Of a stretch of DNA of 64,000 nucleotides, positions 9,557-18,873 are shown one piece after another. This DNA is from Paenibacillus aceris (lineage in GTDB: Bacteria; Bacillota; Bacilli; Paenibacillales; NBRC-103111). A program made the position numbers and the translations under genes. How positions within the stretch are numbered: the stretch's first letter is position 1; each line of letters starts with the position of its first letter. The notes below the pieces were generated by a model that was not told where the DNA came from, searched no databases, and saw nothing but the letters and a program-made list of their open reading frames with translations. The stretch is from positions 124,001 to 188,000 of the forward strand of contig NZ_JAGGKV010000003.1 of assembly GCF_017874035.1 (NCBI RefSeq), written 5' to 3'.

Positions 9557-10255
9557 CTAACAATTCATTAACCTTTTACTATGTTCCATAGCGGCAGAAA
9601 ACTGTGCTTTGCTAATCTTCCTTTCCCGTAACAAATAAATACCAAAGTCTTCTGCAGTGTCCATACCTACTGCACTGATTCCATCTCTTTTAAAGACTTT
9701 AGCTACAGTCATAAAAATAATTTTCCAATCTCCTACGAATGTAATATTGGAAACGTATTGTAAATCAAGATGAAGTTTTTCTTCCCATGTAATATAGTTC
9801 CGACCGTTTACTTGAGCCCACCCTGTTAGTCCAGGCAAAACACTATGTCTCTCCCTTTGTTCCGGAGTCATAAAAACCATGTCCCTTACCAGCTGTGGCC
9901 TTGGCCCCACTATTGACATATCGCCCCTTAGAATATTAAAGAGCTCCGGAAGCTCATCAACAGATGTTGAACGCAAGAACTTCCCGAACTTCGTCAGCCT
10001 AACACTATCAGAGAGTAAATTTCCGTTTTCATCTCTTGCATCCGTCATTGTTCTAAATTTGTACATCATAAATATCTTCTCATTCAGTCCTGGCCGCTGC
10101 TGTTTAAAAAGCACAGGACTCCCCAGCTTAACCCTTACTAATAAAGCCACTACAAGCAGAGTTGGACTAGCCACTATAATAGCCATCAAGGACAATAAAA
10201 AATCCATCGGCCTTTTTAAAAATCTACTATAAATACCGGCATTTGAAGGTTTCAT
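9557..10255 (-). CDS. initiating sugar-1-phosphate transferase (PglC/EpsL family)
   Basis: The family of this 232-residue protein moves sugar-1-phosphate from a UDP-sugar to undecaprenyl phosphate and so starts repeat-unit synthesis. One N-terminal hydrophobic segment (about residues 16-38) is followed by the catalytic core with KFRTMTDARDENGN, STSVDELPELFNIL and MSIVGPRPQL, all diagnostic for the small monotopic transferases. About 30 residues after the usual end (from roughly GISAVGMDTAEDFG) extend the protein. The start ATG directly abuts the stop of the aminotransferase gene. Given the PglF- and PglE-like neighbours, the first sugar is probably an amino-dideoxy sugar. Confidence 0.92.
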   Translation of the reverse strand: MKPSNAGIYSRFLKRPMDFLLSLMAIIVASPTLLVVALLVRVKLGSPVLFKQQRPGLNEKIFMMYKFRTMTDARDENGNLLSDSVRLTKFGKFLRSTSVDELPELFNILRGDMSIVGPRPQLVRDMVFMTPEQRERHSVLPGLTGWAQVNGRNYITWEEKLHLDLQYVSNITFVGDWKIIFMTVAKVFKRDGISAVGMDTAEDFGIYLLRERKISKAQFSAAMEHSKRLMNC

Positions 10256-11428
10256 TTAGGCCCACCATAATTTCTTTATAGTTTCTACAACTCTTTCCAG
10301 ATCCGTCTCCGTCATCTTTGTATCCGACGGCAAGCAAACACCGTTCTCAAACAGCTTTGCCGCAACATCCGTTCCAACAAAGTCGTACTTTTCGAAATAC
10401 GGCTGCTTATGCATTGGTTTCCAGATCGGCCTTGATTCTATGTTTTCTTTTTCTAGAGCTTCCATAATGTCAATCGGCCTTATTTTACCATTCAGAATCA
10501 TTGAACTTAACCAGAAATTCGGTTCATTCCAATCATTCTTAGGCATGAATTGCACACCTTCAAGTAATCCTAACTCTCTACAATAAAATTCGAAAATGTG
10601 TTTCTTCTTTTCAACTCTCTGATCTAATATCTTAAGTTGCCCTCTACCAATTCCAGCGACCACATTACTCATACGATAATTAAACCCTAATTCACTATGT
10701 TGATAGTGTCTTGCTTGATCTCTTGATTGTGTAGCCCAAAATCTAGCCTTAGCAATTCTCTCCTCATTATTAGAAACTAACATTCCACCACCGGAAGTAG
10801 TGATAATCTTGTTTCCATTAAAAGAGAAGATTCCATAATCCCCGAAAGTTCCAGTATGCTTACCTTTGTAGTATGTGCCTAATGATTCAGCAGCATCTTC
10901 AATCAATGCAACATCATGTTTCTTACATAATTCAACTATTCTGTCCATGTTCGCAGATAAACCATAAAGATGCACCACAATAACGGCTTTCACTTGAGGA
11001 TATTTTTGAATAGCTTCTTCTAATGCTATAGGGCATATATTCCATGTTTCATAATCACTATCTATAAAAACTGGAATAGCATTTTGATAAATTATTGGAT
11101 TGGCTGTAGCTGAAAAAGTGAGTGTAGAACAGAAAACAATATCTCCTTCACCAACTCCTGCCGCTTTAAGTGCTAAATGAATCGCTGCTGTTCCAGAAGT
11201 AAGTGCTGCTGCAGATCCAGAACCAACCTTTGCCGCGAGTTCTTTTTCAAATTGATTTACATTTGCCCCAAGAGGAGCAATCCAGTTCGTATCAAAAGCT
11301 TCCTTTATATATTTCATTTCATACCCCTCATCACTCATATGCGGTGATGAAAGGAATATTCTATCTGCCATTGTATGGTTATTCAGCTTCATATAAAATT
11401 TGATACCCCCACTGACTGTTACTACCAC
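10256..11428 (-). CDS. DegT/DnrJ/EryC1-type sugar aminotransferase
   Basis: This PLP enzyme has the family motifs LTSGTAAIHLALKAAG, IEDAAESLG and SFNGNKIITTSGGG (PLP lysine near residue 205). It probably aminates the 4-keto sugar made by the PglF-like dehydratase encoded upstream, like PglE or EpsN. The longest frame starts at GTG 11428, about 12 bases after AAGGAGTG. An ATG 12 codons in (MKLNNHT) and another seven codons later (MADRIFL) are alternative starts. The cluster contains no clear PglD acetyltransferase, so the sugar may stay a free amine or be acylated by another enzyme. Confidence 0.9.
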   Translation of the reverse strand: MVVTVSGGIKFYMKLNNHTMADRIFLSSPHMSDEGYEMKYIKEAFDTNWIAPLGANVNQFEKELAAKVGSGSAAALTSGTAAIHLALKAAGVGEGDIVFCSTLTFSATANPIIYQNAIPVFIDSDYETWNICPIALEEAIQKYPQVKAVIVVHLYGLSANMDRIVELCKKHDVALIEDAAESLGTYYKGKHTGTFGDYGIFSFNGNKIITTSGGGMLVSNNEERIAKARFWATQSRDQARHYQHSELGFNYRMSNVVAGIGRGQLKILDQRVEKKKHIFEFYCRELGLLEGVQFMPKNDWNEPNFWLSSMILNGKIRPIDIMEALEKENIESRPIWKPMHKQPYFEKYDFVGTDVAAKLFENGVCLPSDTKMTETDLERVVETIKKLWWA

Positions 11429-11479
11429 AATTAATACTCACACTCCTTACTTCCCGTCGCATAAAACACACAAAAGCCA

Positions 11480-13300
11480 TCAACCCACATTACTAAAATT
11501 CGGCACCAAATGCTTCACAGCCTCACGAACAGTCCCCTGTTCCTCGCAAACAATCTTTTCCAATCGCACGATCTCTTTCGCAAGCTCACTGTGACTTATC
11601 TTCGACGGACTACCCACAAAGATCCGATCATGCGTGGTATTTCCGATCCCTTCTTCACTCAGAAGCAGCTCCTCGTAGAGCTTCTCCCCAGGACGCATGC
11701 CAGTGAAATTAATTTCAATATCCACACCCGGCTCGAATCCAGATAATCGTATGAGATCAGTTGCCAAATCAACAATTTTAACAGGATCGCCCATGTCTAA
11801 AATAAAGACTTCTCCTCCCTTTGCAAATGCTCCGGCCTGGATAACAAGTTGAACAGCTTCAGGAATTGTCATAAAGTAACGCACCATCTCTGGATGGGTA
11901 ACGGTTACGGGTCCGCCTAAAGCGATTTGTTCTTTGAAATGCGGTATCACACTACCGCGACTCCCTAGTACATTACCAAAGCGTACGGCCACGAATTTAG
12001 TCTGACTGACACGATCCAAGCTTTGGATGATCAGTTCTGCAATTCGTTTTGTGGCACCCATCACACTTGTTGGATTAACTGCTTTGTCTGTTGAGACAAG
12101 AACGAATCTCTCTGCTTTATATTGGTGTGCGCATTCTGCAACATTTCTGGTCCCAAATACGTTATTCTTAATAGCTTCTGCAGGATTGCGCTCCATTAGT
12201 GGAACATGCTTATGTGCAGCTGCATGAAAAACAACCTTTGGTTGGAAAATACGGAAAACATCTTTCATCCGTTCTAGGTCCTGAACATCGGCTATCACCG
12301 GTTCTATTTTCAAAGCAGGAAACTTTCTGCTTATTTCTTTCTCTATCACATAGATACTGTTCTCTCCATGACCCAGCAAGATTAACTTGCTTGGTTGAAA
12401 GTGAGCGATCTGTCTGCATAGCTCGGAACCAATAGATCCGCCGGCGCCAGTGACTAATACGACTTTGTCTTGTACATAATTAGCTATCCCATCTAGATCA
12501 ACGTTAATCGGGTCGCGACCAAGCAAGTCCTCGACTTGCACATCTCTGATGGCATTAATCGAGACTTTGCCTTCAATTAAATCATTGATCCTAGGGATGA
12601 TTTTCATTTTGGCTTTGGTATGCTTGCATATATCGATAATCTCAGATACTTCTACTTTCGATACAGATGGCATAGCAATAATAATTTCTTCAATTTCATA
12701 TAATTCAGCGATTCTTATAATCTCATTTCGCCCGCCTAGTACAGGGATCCCCATAACCAAGTGCTTGTACTTGAATGGGTCATCATCGATAAATGCGACT
12801 GGGTATACAGGAGCGCTTGGGTTAAATTTCAACTCTTTAGCTATGATGATTCCACAATCACCAGCACCTATGATGAGGGCGTTCTTCTTGTTCGTCTTCT
12901 TCTTATAGTACTTATCTCTTAAAACTCTCCATAGAAATCGGCTCGCTCCAATGATAAGGATCATATTCTCCAGTACTCTAACATAAACGGAGAAAGGGAC
13001 CCTCGGCTCATGAAGCAAGAGCATAATGAGATAGGAAACTGTACATGTCACTAATACTGCTTTGATTATGGTAATTACTTCTCCGATACTTGCATATTCC
13101 CATACACGCTTATACATCTTGAAGTAAATCAAACTAGCTGAACCTACAATCATAGATACAGCTGCATATGCTATAAATTGATTCAAATAGGCATGCGGGA
13201 TATGCAAATCAAACCTTAATAGATAGGCAATGAGAATGCTTAGACAAATCAGAACCATATCGAGTAAAACGAGTATTGTCTTTCTGCTCCCAAATTTCAT
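11480..13300 (-). CDS. membrane-bound nucleotide-sugar 4,6-dehydratase (PglF/CapD/EpsC family)
   Basis: In this 606-residue protein four N-terminal membrane segments (about residues 8-115) precede a first Rossmann domain (ALIIGAGDCGIIIAKEL) and a second, catalytic SDR domain (VVLVTGAGGSIGSELC). The active-site stretch STDKAVNPTSVMGATKR has methionine in place of the usual SDR tyrosine, as in PglF and WbpM. The family converts UDP-GlcNAc to the 4-keto-6-deoxy sugar at the inner membrane. It fits directly with the downstream aminotransferase and sugar transferase genes. Base composition here is more balanced than in the glycosyltransferase block. Confidence 0.93.
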   Translation of the reverse strand: MKFGSRKTILVLLDMVLICLSILIAYLLRFDLHIPHAYLNQFIAYAAVSMIVGSASLIYFKMYKRVWEYASIGEVITIIKAVLVTCTVSYLIMLLLHEPRVPFSVYVRVLENMILIIGASRFLWRVLRDKYYKKKTNKKNALIIGAGDCGIIIAKELKFNPSAPVYPVAFIDDDPFKYKHLVMGIPVLGGRNEIIRIAELYEIEEIIIAMPSVSKVEVSEIIDICKHTKAKMKIIPRINDLIEGKVSINAIRDVQVEDLLGRDPINVDLDGIANYVQDKVVLVTGAGGSIGSELCRQIAHFQPSKLILLGHGENSIYVIEKEISRKFPALKIEPVIADVQDLERMKDVFRIFQPKVVFHAAAHKHVPLMERNPAEAIKNNVFGTRNVAECAHQYKAERFVLVSTDKAVNPTSVMGATKRIAELIIQSLDRVSQTKFVAVRFGNVLGSRGSVIPHFKEQIALGGPVTVTHPEMVRYFMTIPEAVQLVIQAGAFAKGGEVFILDMGDPVKIVDLATDLIRLSGFEPGVDIEINFTGMRPGEKLYEELLLSEEGIGNTTHDRIFVGSPSKISHSELAKEIVRLEKIVCEEQGTVREAVKHLVPNFSNVG

Positions 13301-13325
13301 TTGAATCCCTCACTAGTAAATCATT

Positions 13326-14015
13326 CTATTTACTCTCACCATAGTAATAGTAATAATAAGCATCTTTATTTTTCCTATCTACATTGTTAAGAACAACTCC
13401 GAGTATTCTAGCCCGTACGTTATCAAGATTTTGTTTCGCCTTTATCGCAGCGTCTCTTTTCACTTTGTCAGAATCGACAACTAAGATGACGCCGTCCGCG
13501 CGAGTGGCTATGATTTGAGAATCGGTCACTGCAATAGCAGGCGGAGCATCGATAAGAATAATATCAAATTGCTGCTTCAGCTCATCTAATACGCTAATCA
13601 TTTTTTTGGAAGCGAGAATTTCAGATGGGTTAGGTGGAATCGGACCGGAACTAATAATGCTAAGGCTCGGGATAGTAGTTTCTTGTATTACATCAGGAAT
13701 TGTCAGCTGATTGGTCAATAAATTAGTAAGTCCAAAGCGGTTAGAAACTTGCAATGTATGATGCATCGTTGGTTTTCTGAGATCTGCATCAATAACTAAT
13801 ACTTTCTTATCTGCTTGTGCATAAGCTACTGCGAGATTGACAAGGGTCGTTGATTTCCCTTCCCCAGGTCCTGCCGAAGTAACCATAATCACTTTCAATT
13901 CTTCATCAATCGAGGAGAACTGGATGTTTGTCCTCAGCGTCCGATAAGCCTCAGAAATCGGGGATTTCGGATTTTGGTGGGTAATAATCGGCCTTTTATT
14001 GGTTGAGTTTGACAT
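13326..14015 (-). CDS. BY-kinase, CpsD/EpsB-type tyrosine-protein kinase
   Basis: The 229-residue cytosolic kinase has Walker A TSAGPGEGKSTT, Walker A' VLVIDADLRKP and Walker B IILIDAPPAIAVTD, followed by the C-terminal tyrosine cluster DAYYYYYYGESK that is autophosphorylated in this family. Its membrane activator is the CpsC-like protein encoded just upstream, whose frame overlaps its start by 20 bp. The PHP phosphatase at 17358 should reverse the phosphorylation. Together they set polymer length and export. Confidence 0.95.
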   Translation of the reverse strand: MSNSTNKRPIITHQNPKSPISEAYRTLRTNIQFSSIDEELKVIMVTSAGPGEGKSTTLVNLAVAYAQADKKVLVIDADLRKPTMHHTLQVSNRFGLTNLLTNQLTIPDVIQETTIPSLSIISSGPIPPNPSEILASKKMISVLDELKQQFDIILIDAPPAIAVTDSQIIATRADGVILVVDSDKVKRDAAIKAKQNLDNVRARILGVVLNNVDRKNKDAYYYYYYGESK

Positions 14016-14751
14016 GTGATGGCTCCCCTACCCTTTGTTCAAATGTTTTCTTACTTTGATTTTGGTAATCTTCCGGCCTCATTTTCGTAATCATCGTTAA
14101 GGTTGGCAATCCCAAATACTGCTGCACTTCTTCCTCTGTCTTTAATTTATCGTCCATATACTCCAGTAAGAAGGCTACGCCTAAAGCAAGCATGAGAGAG
14201 ACAACAAAGCTAATCGCAATATTTAAGTTCTTATTTGGTTTTACAGGTATCGGTTGTTCGATTTCTTTTGCTTCATTCAGCAGTGAGATATTGTCGACTT
14301 TCATAATCTTAGGTATTTCACTTTGAAACACTTTAGACACGGCATTCACGATATTCGCCGCTCGCTCATAGGAAGGATCTTGAACGATAAGGGTCATGAC
14401 TTGTGTATTATTAACCGAGCTGACTTTTACTGTTTTGACTAATTGCTCGGCGCTTATTTTCAATTCCGGGTAATCGGTAACTACCTTGTCCATAATTCTT
14501 GGAGTTCTAATGATTTCCTTATAAGTATCAATCAATCTAATATTCACATTCACTGTGTTAATGTCGACTTGAGATAACCCAACTTGATCATTCGATTTAT
14601 TCACGATTAATTTCGTTGATGCCTCATAAATCGGTTGTATGAAAAAATAACTAACAACACTTGTTGCAATCGTAGCTAGTAAAACAATTGTGACTATCAT
14701 CCACGCCCTTTTTTGTAAAATTTTTAAGTAATCCTTTAAATCCAGTTCCAT
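13996..14751 (-). CDS. CpsC/Wzz-like chain-length modulator (EpsA type)
   Basis: This 251-residue membrane protein begins MELDLKDYLKILQKRAW, with a first membrane segment near residues 15-37 and a second near 176-197 preceded by the proline-rich PIPVKPNKN. The extracytoplasmic domain between them and the short cytosolic tail match Firmicute CpsC/EpsA proteins, which activate the cognate BY-kinase and control chain length. The gene overlaps the kinase gene, as is usual for this pair. Confidence 0.93.
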   Translation of the reverse strand: MELDLKDYLKILQKRAWMIVTIVLLATIATSVVSYFFIQPIYEASTKLIVNKSNDQVGLSQVDINTVNVNIRLIDTYKEIIRTPRIMDKVVTDYPELKISAEQLVKTVKVSSVNNTQVMTLIVQDPSYERAANIVNAVSKVFQSEIPKIMKVDNISLLNEAKEIEQPIPVKPNKNLNIAISFVVSLMLALGVAFLLEYMDDKLKTEEEVQQYLGLPTLTMITKMRPEDYQNQSKKTFEQRVGEPSHVKLNQ

Positions 14752-14804
14752 TCCGTTCCCTCCGTATCCTATCTGTCGATATGTGTCGGTTTTTGTGAAA
14801 ATTC

Positions 14805-14840
14805 AAGGAACCCCCCCCTAATTCTAGAGGAGGGTTCCTC
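14805..14840 (-). terminator. hairpin after the SLH gene, possible attenuator
   Basis: On the minus strand AGGAACCCTCC pairs with GGGGGGGTTCCT across a short A/T loop. The following bases are only moderately T-rich. Because the cpsC and cpsD genes follow in the same direction, this may be a partial terminator that makes expression of the SLH gene higher than that of downstream genes. Confidence 0.55.
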
Positions 14841-14847
14841 CATGAGC

Positions 14848-17325
14848 TTATTTATTCAATAAACGGTAAATGACTACAGCTGCTTGAGCACGGGTCGAGT
14901 TTGCATTTGGATTGAATGTATTGCCTTCTTCTCCGATAATGATGCCTTCGCTTGCTGCAAGTGCCACGCCATCTTTCAAAGAACTGTTGATTTCACTGGA
15001 GTCAGTGAATCCTTTAAGTGCTTCATCGACTTTAGCCGGAGTGAGCGATACTCCCTTAAGTGCAAGTGCTCTGGACGACATAACCGCCATTTCTGCACGT
15101 GTAATTTGTCCATTCGGATCAAACTTACCTGCTTCTTTCCCATTCACAATGCCGTTCTTGACAGCAGAAGCAACATACACTTTGTACCAATCGGAATCAC
15201 TCACATCATCAAAGTTTTCCGTTGCACTTGCGTTTTCCAAAGCGAACGTTTTGACGATCATTTTAGCAAATTCAGCACGGGTCACAAATCCATTAGGATC
15301 GAAAGCATTCTCCGCACGTCCTTCTAAAATCCCTTTGGCAGCAGCCACTTGAATCTGTCTTCCTGCCCATGCCTTGACTGAAGCTGTATCCTCGAAGGAT
15401 ACTTTATTTTCGACTACGGTATACGTGGAGAAGGAGTTACGAACACCTTTGAATGACCCATTTCCATAGCTACCGCCGTAAAATTCTAATTTACCGTCTA
15501 CGATTTTGGCTAGTGACAGCAACTCGGTATCGAATTTATCGCTGTTAGGTACCGGAATCGTTACTTCAACAGGCTTATTGAAGCTTCCTACTTTGCTTCC
15601 CCCTGAACTAAATTCGAATTCATATACACCGGATGCAACTGGCAGCTGAGTTACACTCGTTGCAACTGTTGTATCTTGGTTAGTTACTTTGAGTGTTGTA
15701 TCCGCACCGAATTCAGATGGACTAAACCCAAGTGAAAGACCATTCATGGAAATAGCGATCGTATCTCCCCCATTTGCGATAGCAGCAGCTAACAGATCTT
15801 TAGGCAACGGAATTTCAGTTGTTTTGGCAGTAATAGTCCCGAAATCAAGGGTAAGTTGAACTTTTACTTCCTTCGCTTCCGGATTCAACGCCTTCAATTG
15901 ATCGTTAAGCGCTTTGGCTTGTGTTGCAATGTCCTTGAGTTTATTTACAAGGTCAGTTACATTCAATTGAGGCTTCGCAGTATCGCCTTCGACTTTAATT
16001 AATGATTTAAGATCTAGAGTTGCCAATTGCTTAATGGCATTTTCAACTTTGGATTGAGCCTCTTTGAAAATCTCTTGTTTTCTCGCTTCGGTAGCGTTTT
16101 TGAGCTCGTTGCTGAGCTTATCAAGATCTTGTTTTGCTTCTTGTGCTGGTTTGTTTGTGTTACTTCCGGCACCGGCACCACCGCCACCGCCTACGCCGCC
16201 ACTACCATTACCGTTTCCGCCACCTGTATTTCCGCCACCTGTACTAGCAGGCTTTAACGTTATAGCATCCTTAGAAATATAAAGCAGTAAGCCGAATTTC
16301 GTATCACGCGCTTCAATTTTAGCAGAAGCTTGCGTGGAGCCAGTCAATACGAAAGCTTTCGCAGTCTCATCGTATTTAATGCCAGACGCCGCAGGAGCAC
16401 TCCATTTTATGTAACTTGACACCGTAACTTCAGTGCCCATAAAGATCACTTTAAGCCCTGGCTTTTCCACAGAATCCGTGCTACCGGTATCTTTTACATA
16501 AACAATCTTGTCTCCCAAAAGATATCTCAATCCAGCAGATTCAACGGCAGTTCTAGCATCCTTCGCAATCGTTGAGCCCGACTGTGTATCGATATAGGTA
16601 GCAATTCTATTTTGCACAGCATTCAGGTCGCCTAACGTAATACCATATTTATTCAAAAATTGAGAGATGAGCAGTTCTTTATGTGCTTCTAAGACATCTT
16701 TTGTAACAATCTCATTGATTTCACTTTTAATGGCTTCCGAATCTATAACGCCACTGGCAATAACTTCAGCAACTTTTTTCAACAATACGTCTCTTTTGCT
16801 ATTCAAAGCATCAAGAGCTGCTTGTTGGAAGGCAACAACATCACTCTTTTTCAAGCCGTCTGGCTCATCAATGCCTGGAAGACCGACGGATGTGAACAAT
16901 AAACTAATCGCATCCCGATTAGCCTGAACTTTGACTAATTCATCAAAGGACTCTCCGGAGTCGCCGAAAAACAGGTCTAATCCATTAACAAGTTGAAGAA
17001 CAGCACTATATTCCAAAGTTGGCGCATTATCCTTAACTTTATTCCAAACTTCTGCCGTCAATTCATGCTGCAGGTTCTTATCTGTAATAGGGTGGTCTTT
17101 CAGGTATTGCTTAACTGCGTTTACGCTGGCAAGACCTGTGGTATCCTTTGTTAATTCCGCATGTACAGCAGTAAGTTGATCCAAATATGTATTAGCTGAA
17201 GCCACGCTAACAGTCAACCCAAGCTTGCTCGCCAATCCTTTCTCGCTCAATGGAAGTCCAGCAATAGATGCAAACATCATGCTTGCGGCCAGTGTAGTAA
17301 CAGTTACTTTCTTTTTCATCGTCAT
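14848..17325 (-). CDS. S-layer-homology (SLH) surface protein inside the polysaccharide cluster
   Basis: This 825-residue exported protein has a signal peptide (MTMKKKVTVTTLAASMMF, cleavage near ASA). A helical region of about 220 residues and a Ser/Ala-rich part lead to a glycine-rich linker (about 365-390), a charged coiled-coil stretch, a beta-rich module and three C-terminal SLH domains. The SLH signature motifs read TRAE, TRAE and TRAQ. SLH domains bind pyruvylated secondary cell-wall polymer. The ATG at 17325 is preferred because GAGGTG lies nine bases upstream and an upstream GTG falls inside that site. Finding such a protein between cpsB-like and cpsC-like genes is unusual and suggests a link with the polymer. 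Confidence 0.93.
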   Translation of the reverse strand: MTMKKKVTVTTLAASMMFASIAGLPLSEKGLASKLGLTVSVASANTYLDQLTAVHAELTKDTTGLASVNAVKQYLKDHPITDKNLQHELTAEVWNKVKDNAPTLEYSAVLQLVNGLDLFFGDSGESFDELVKVQANRDAISLLFTSVGLPGIDEPDGLKKSDVVAFQQAALDALNSKRDVLLKKVAEVIASGVIDSEAIKSEINEIVTKDVLEAHKELLISQFLNKYGITLGDLNAVQNRIATYIDTQSGSTIAKDARTAVESAGLRYLLGDKIVYVKDTGSTDSVEKPGLKVIFMGTEVTVSSYIKWSAPAASGIKYDETAKAFVLTGSTQASAKIEARDTKFGLLLYISKDAITLKPASTGGGNTGGGNGNGSGGVGGGGGAGAGSNTNKPAQEAKQDLDKLSNELKNATEARKQEIFKEAQSKVENAIKQLATLDLKSLIKVEGDTAKPQLNVTDLVNKLKDIATQAKALNDQLKALNPEAKEVKVQLTLDFGTITAKTTEIPLPKDLLAAAIANGGDTIAISMNGLSLGFSPSEFGADTTLKVTNQDTTVATSVTQLPVASGVYEFEFSSGGSKVGSFNKPVEVTIPVPNSDKFDTELLSLAKIVDGKLEFYGGSYGNGSFKGVRNSFSTYTVVENKVSFEDTASVKAWAGRQIQVAAAKGILEGRAENAFDPNGFVTRAEFAKMIVKTFALENASATENFDDVSDSDWYKVYVASAVKNGIVNGKEAGKFDPNGQITRAEMAVMSSRALALKGVSLTPAKVDEALKGFTDSSEINSSLKDGVALAASEGIIIGEEGNTFNPNANSTRAQAAVVIYRLLNK

Positions 17326-17357
17326 GCTAAAATTCACCTCAATTAAATTAGTTAACC

Positions 17358-18131
17358 TTATATATTAGATTTCCAAAACTGAAACCATTTTGGTTTCGCC
17401 CAAACAGGTTGATAGCTCTCGATTTCTGTGTCATGGATGATACTGTTGGCGTTATTTTGGAAGGTGTTCACGGTATCTATTCCCAACTTTTCCTGCAATA
17501 TGTGATAGGCTCCGGCAAGAGCGAATCCTCGATTCGTTGTATTATGAGCATCAGATGAAACAAAGTGGGCCAAATGATTTCTGCATAAATGAATCGATAA
17601 AGTCTGAATCGATTTGCCGAAATGCCCTATTATTGAATGAGCTGTTATTTGAGATAAAGCACCTAGTTGTACAAGTTCAAGAAGCTTCTCAGGATTCTGG
17701 ACGATCTCCCGGTTACGCTCCGGATGAGCAATAATCGGCACAATATTCATTAACCGCAACTCGTGCAAAAGCTCATGAATGCCAGACGATATTCGATCAG
17801 ATGGGAATTCTAACAGCATGTAGCGGGAGCCATTCAGCGTAGATGTTCTTTTAGCCTCAATATCTTCTACTAAATTTCGATACACTCGAATCTCCTGACC
17901 GGCATATATGCGAAGCGGAATATTCCTTTGTTGCAGTTCTTCTTGGAACGCTTTGACTTGCGATTCAACAAACCGTGCGTCATTCGTAAATCTGCCGTTT
18001 TCATGATGAGGTGTAGCAATTACAGAGTGTATGCCCTGTACGACAGCTTCTCTTGCCATCAAAATAGATTGTTCCAAGTCGTCTGACCCGTCATCGATAT
18101 CTGGCAGTATGTGACTATGTATATCAATCAT
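17358..18131 (-). CDS. CpsB/YwqE-type tyrosine-protein phosphatase (PHP fold)
   Basis: The 257-residue metal-dependent phosphatase has the PHP motifs DIHSHILPDIDDGSDD at the N terminus, ATPHHENGRF, AHPERN and SSDAHN, which provide the metal-binding histidines and aspartates. The family dephosphorylates BY-kinases such as the one encoded at 13326. The ATG at 18131 has a GGGG stretch at a suitable distance and starts exactly at the conserved MIDIHSH. A TTG seven codons upstream lacks a ribosome binding site. It is the first gene of the polysaccharide cluster as transcribed. Confidence 0.94.
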   Translation of the reverse strand: MIDIHSHILPDIDDGSDDLEQSILMAREAVVQGIHSVIATPHHENGRFTNDARFVESQVKAFQEELQQRNIPLRIYAGQEIRVYRNLVEDIEAKRTSTLNGSRYMLLEFPSDRISSGIHELLHELRLMNIVPIIAHPERNREIVQNPEKLLELVQLGALSQITAHSIIGHFGKSIQTLSIHLCRNHLAHFVSSDAHNTTNRGFALAGAYHILQEKLGIDTVNTFQNNANSIIHDTEIESYQPVWAKPKWFQFWKSNI

Positions 18132-18552
18132 TTTGAAACCCCAATCCAACAAAAATATGTAAAGAAGAGATATTAAGGGAAAAATACGACACTTTTCTAC
18201 GTTAAAGACTCATTTTGAATTTTAACATATATGCAAATGCCTGCCTACACCTAAAGGCATATTTATGGTACTTTTGTCGTAATTTAATCTAATCTTTATG
18301 AAACAAAACATAGGTCAATTATCCTGACGTTCCCTCATATAGCTTAATTCATACAAAAATCGAGGGACTTGTACGACTTAACTCGTCACTAATCTTTTTG
18401 TTTCGACAGCAATCGACATATATACCCACGCTTTCGACACGAACGTATATTTTCAATTTCGAATTTTCAGATTGTTCAGAGCACCGATACAAAAATAATA
18501 GCCTCAATTTATTGTTCACAAATTTGAGACTTGATTTTTCAATAATGCTAAA
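18132..18552 (-). promoter_or_regulatory. 420-bp intergenic region, probable polysaccharide-cluster promoter region
   Basis: There is no gene in this AT-rich gap. It must contain the start of the long minus-strand polysaccharide transcript, but no convincing -35/-10 pair was found. Visible inverted repeats are ATGCCT/AGGCAT at about 18236-18261, TCCCTC/GAGGGA at about 18330-18366, and ACGACA facing TGTCGT at about 18187 and 18275. Near 18510-18540 a weak hairpin (CTCAA/TTGAG) followed on the minus strand by a T-rich tract may end the upstream small-gene transcript. Confidence 0.35.
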
Positions 18553-18873
18553 TTATCCCTTTCTAACTTTCATAAGATCGCACAACCCAATAAAAATTAC
18601 AACTATCGTGGTCATAACAATAAACCTAAAATCCCATGCATTGGGGAACTCATTCACTTGCGTACCCGATATACGAAGTATGATCACAAATAAGAGGAGC
18701 ATTAAGTCAAAAAACATACAGTACGCCATACGAGCTGAAAGCTTGTGGAGTGGAAGTTTGTCCATCATACGACCGAATCCAAAAATATCTGAGGATCTGC
18801 TCGGTTCATTGGATTTATTCTGGGGGGAATTGTCCTTTGGAGGTTCATTGCTCGGCTTTTGTTCGACGGTCAT
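18553..18873 (-). CDS. small two-TM membrane protein, unknown function
   Basis: This 106-residue protein starts MTVEQKPSNEPPKDNS. The first 40 residues are polar and rich in Asn, Ser and Pro. Two hydrophobic segments follow (about residues 58-76 and 84-101), ending in a short basic tail. The ATG at 18873 is chosen because GGAG lies seven bases upstream. It lies within the alternative reading frame of the preceding gene, whose restored stop overlaps this start region. I do not recognise the family. Coupling with the preceding small membrane protein suggests a two-component membrane complex. Confidence 0.6.
   Translation of the reverse strand: MTVEQKPSNEPPKDNSPQNKSNEPSRSSDIFGFGRMMDKLPLHKLSARMAYCMFFDLMLLLFVIILRISGTQVNEFPNAWDFRFIVMTTIVVIFIGLCDLMKVRKG

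Noticed and set aside
18132-18552. Riboswitch or CRISPR-like repeats before the polysaccharide cluster
   Set aside because: Only short inverted repeats were seen; no spacer-repeat pattern or known riboswitch core.
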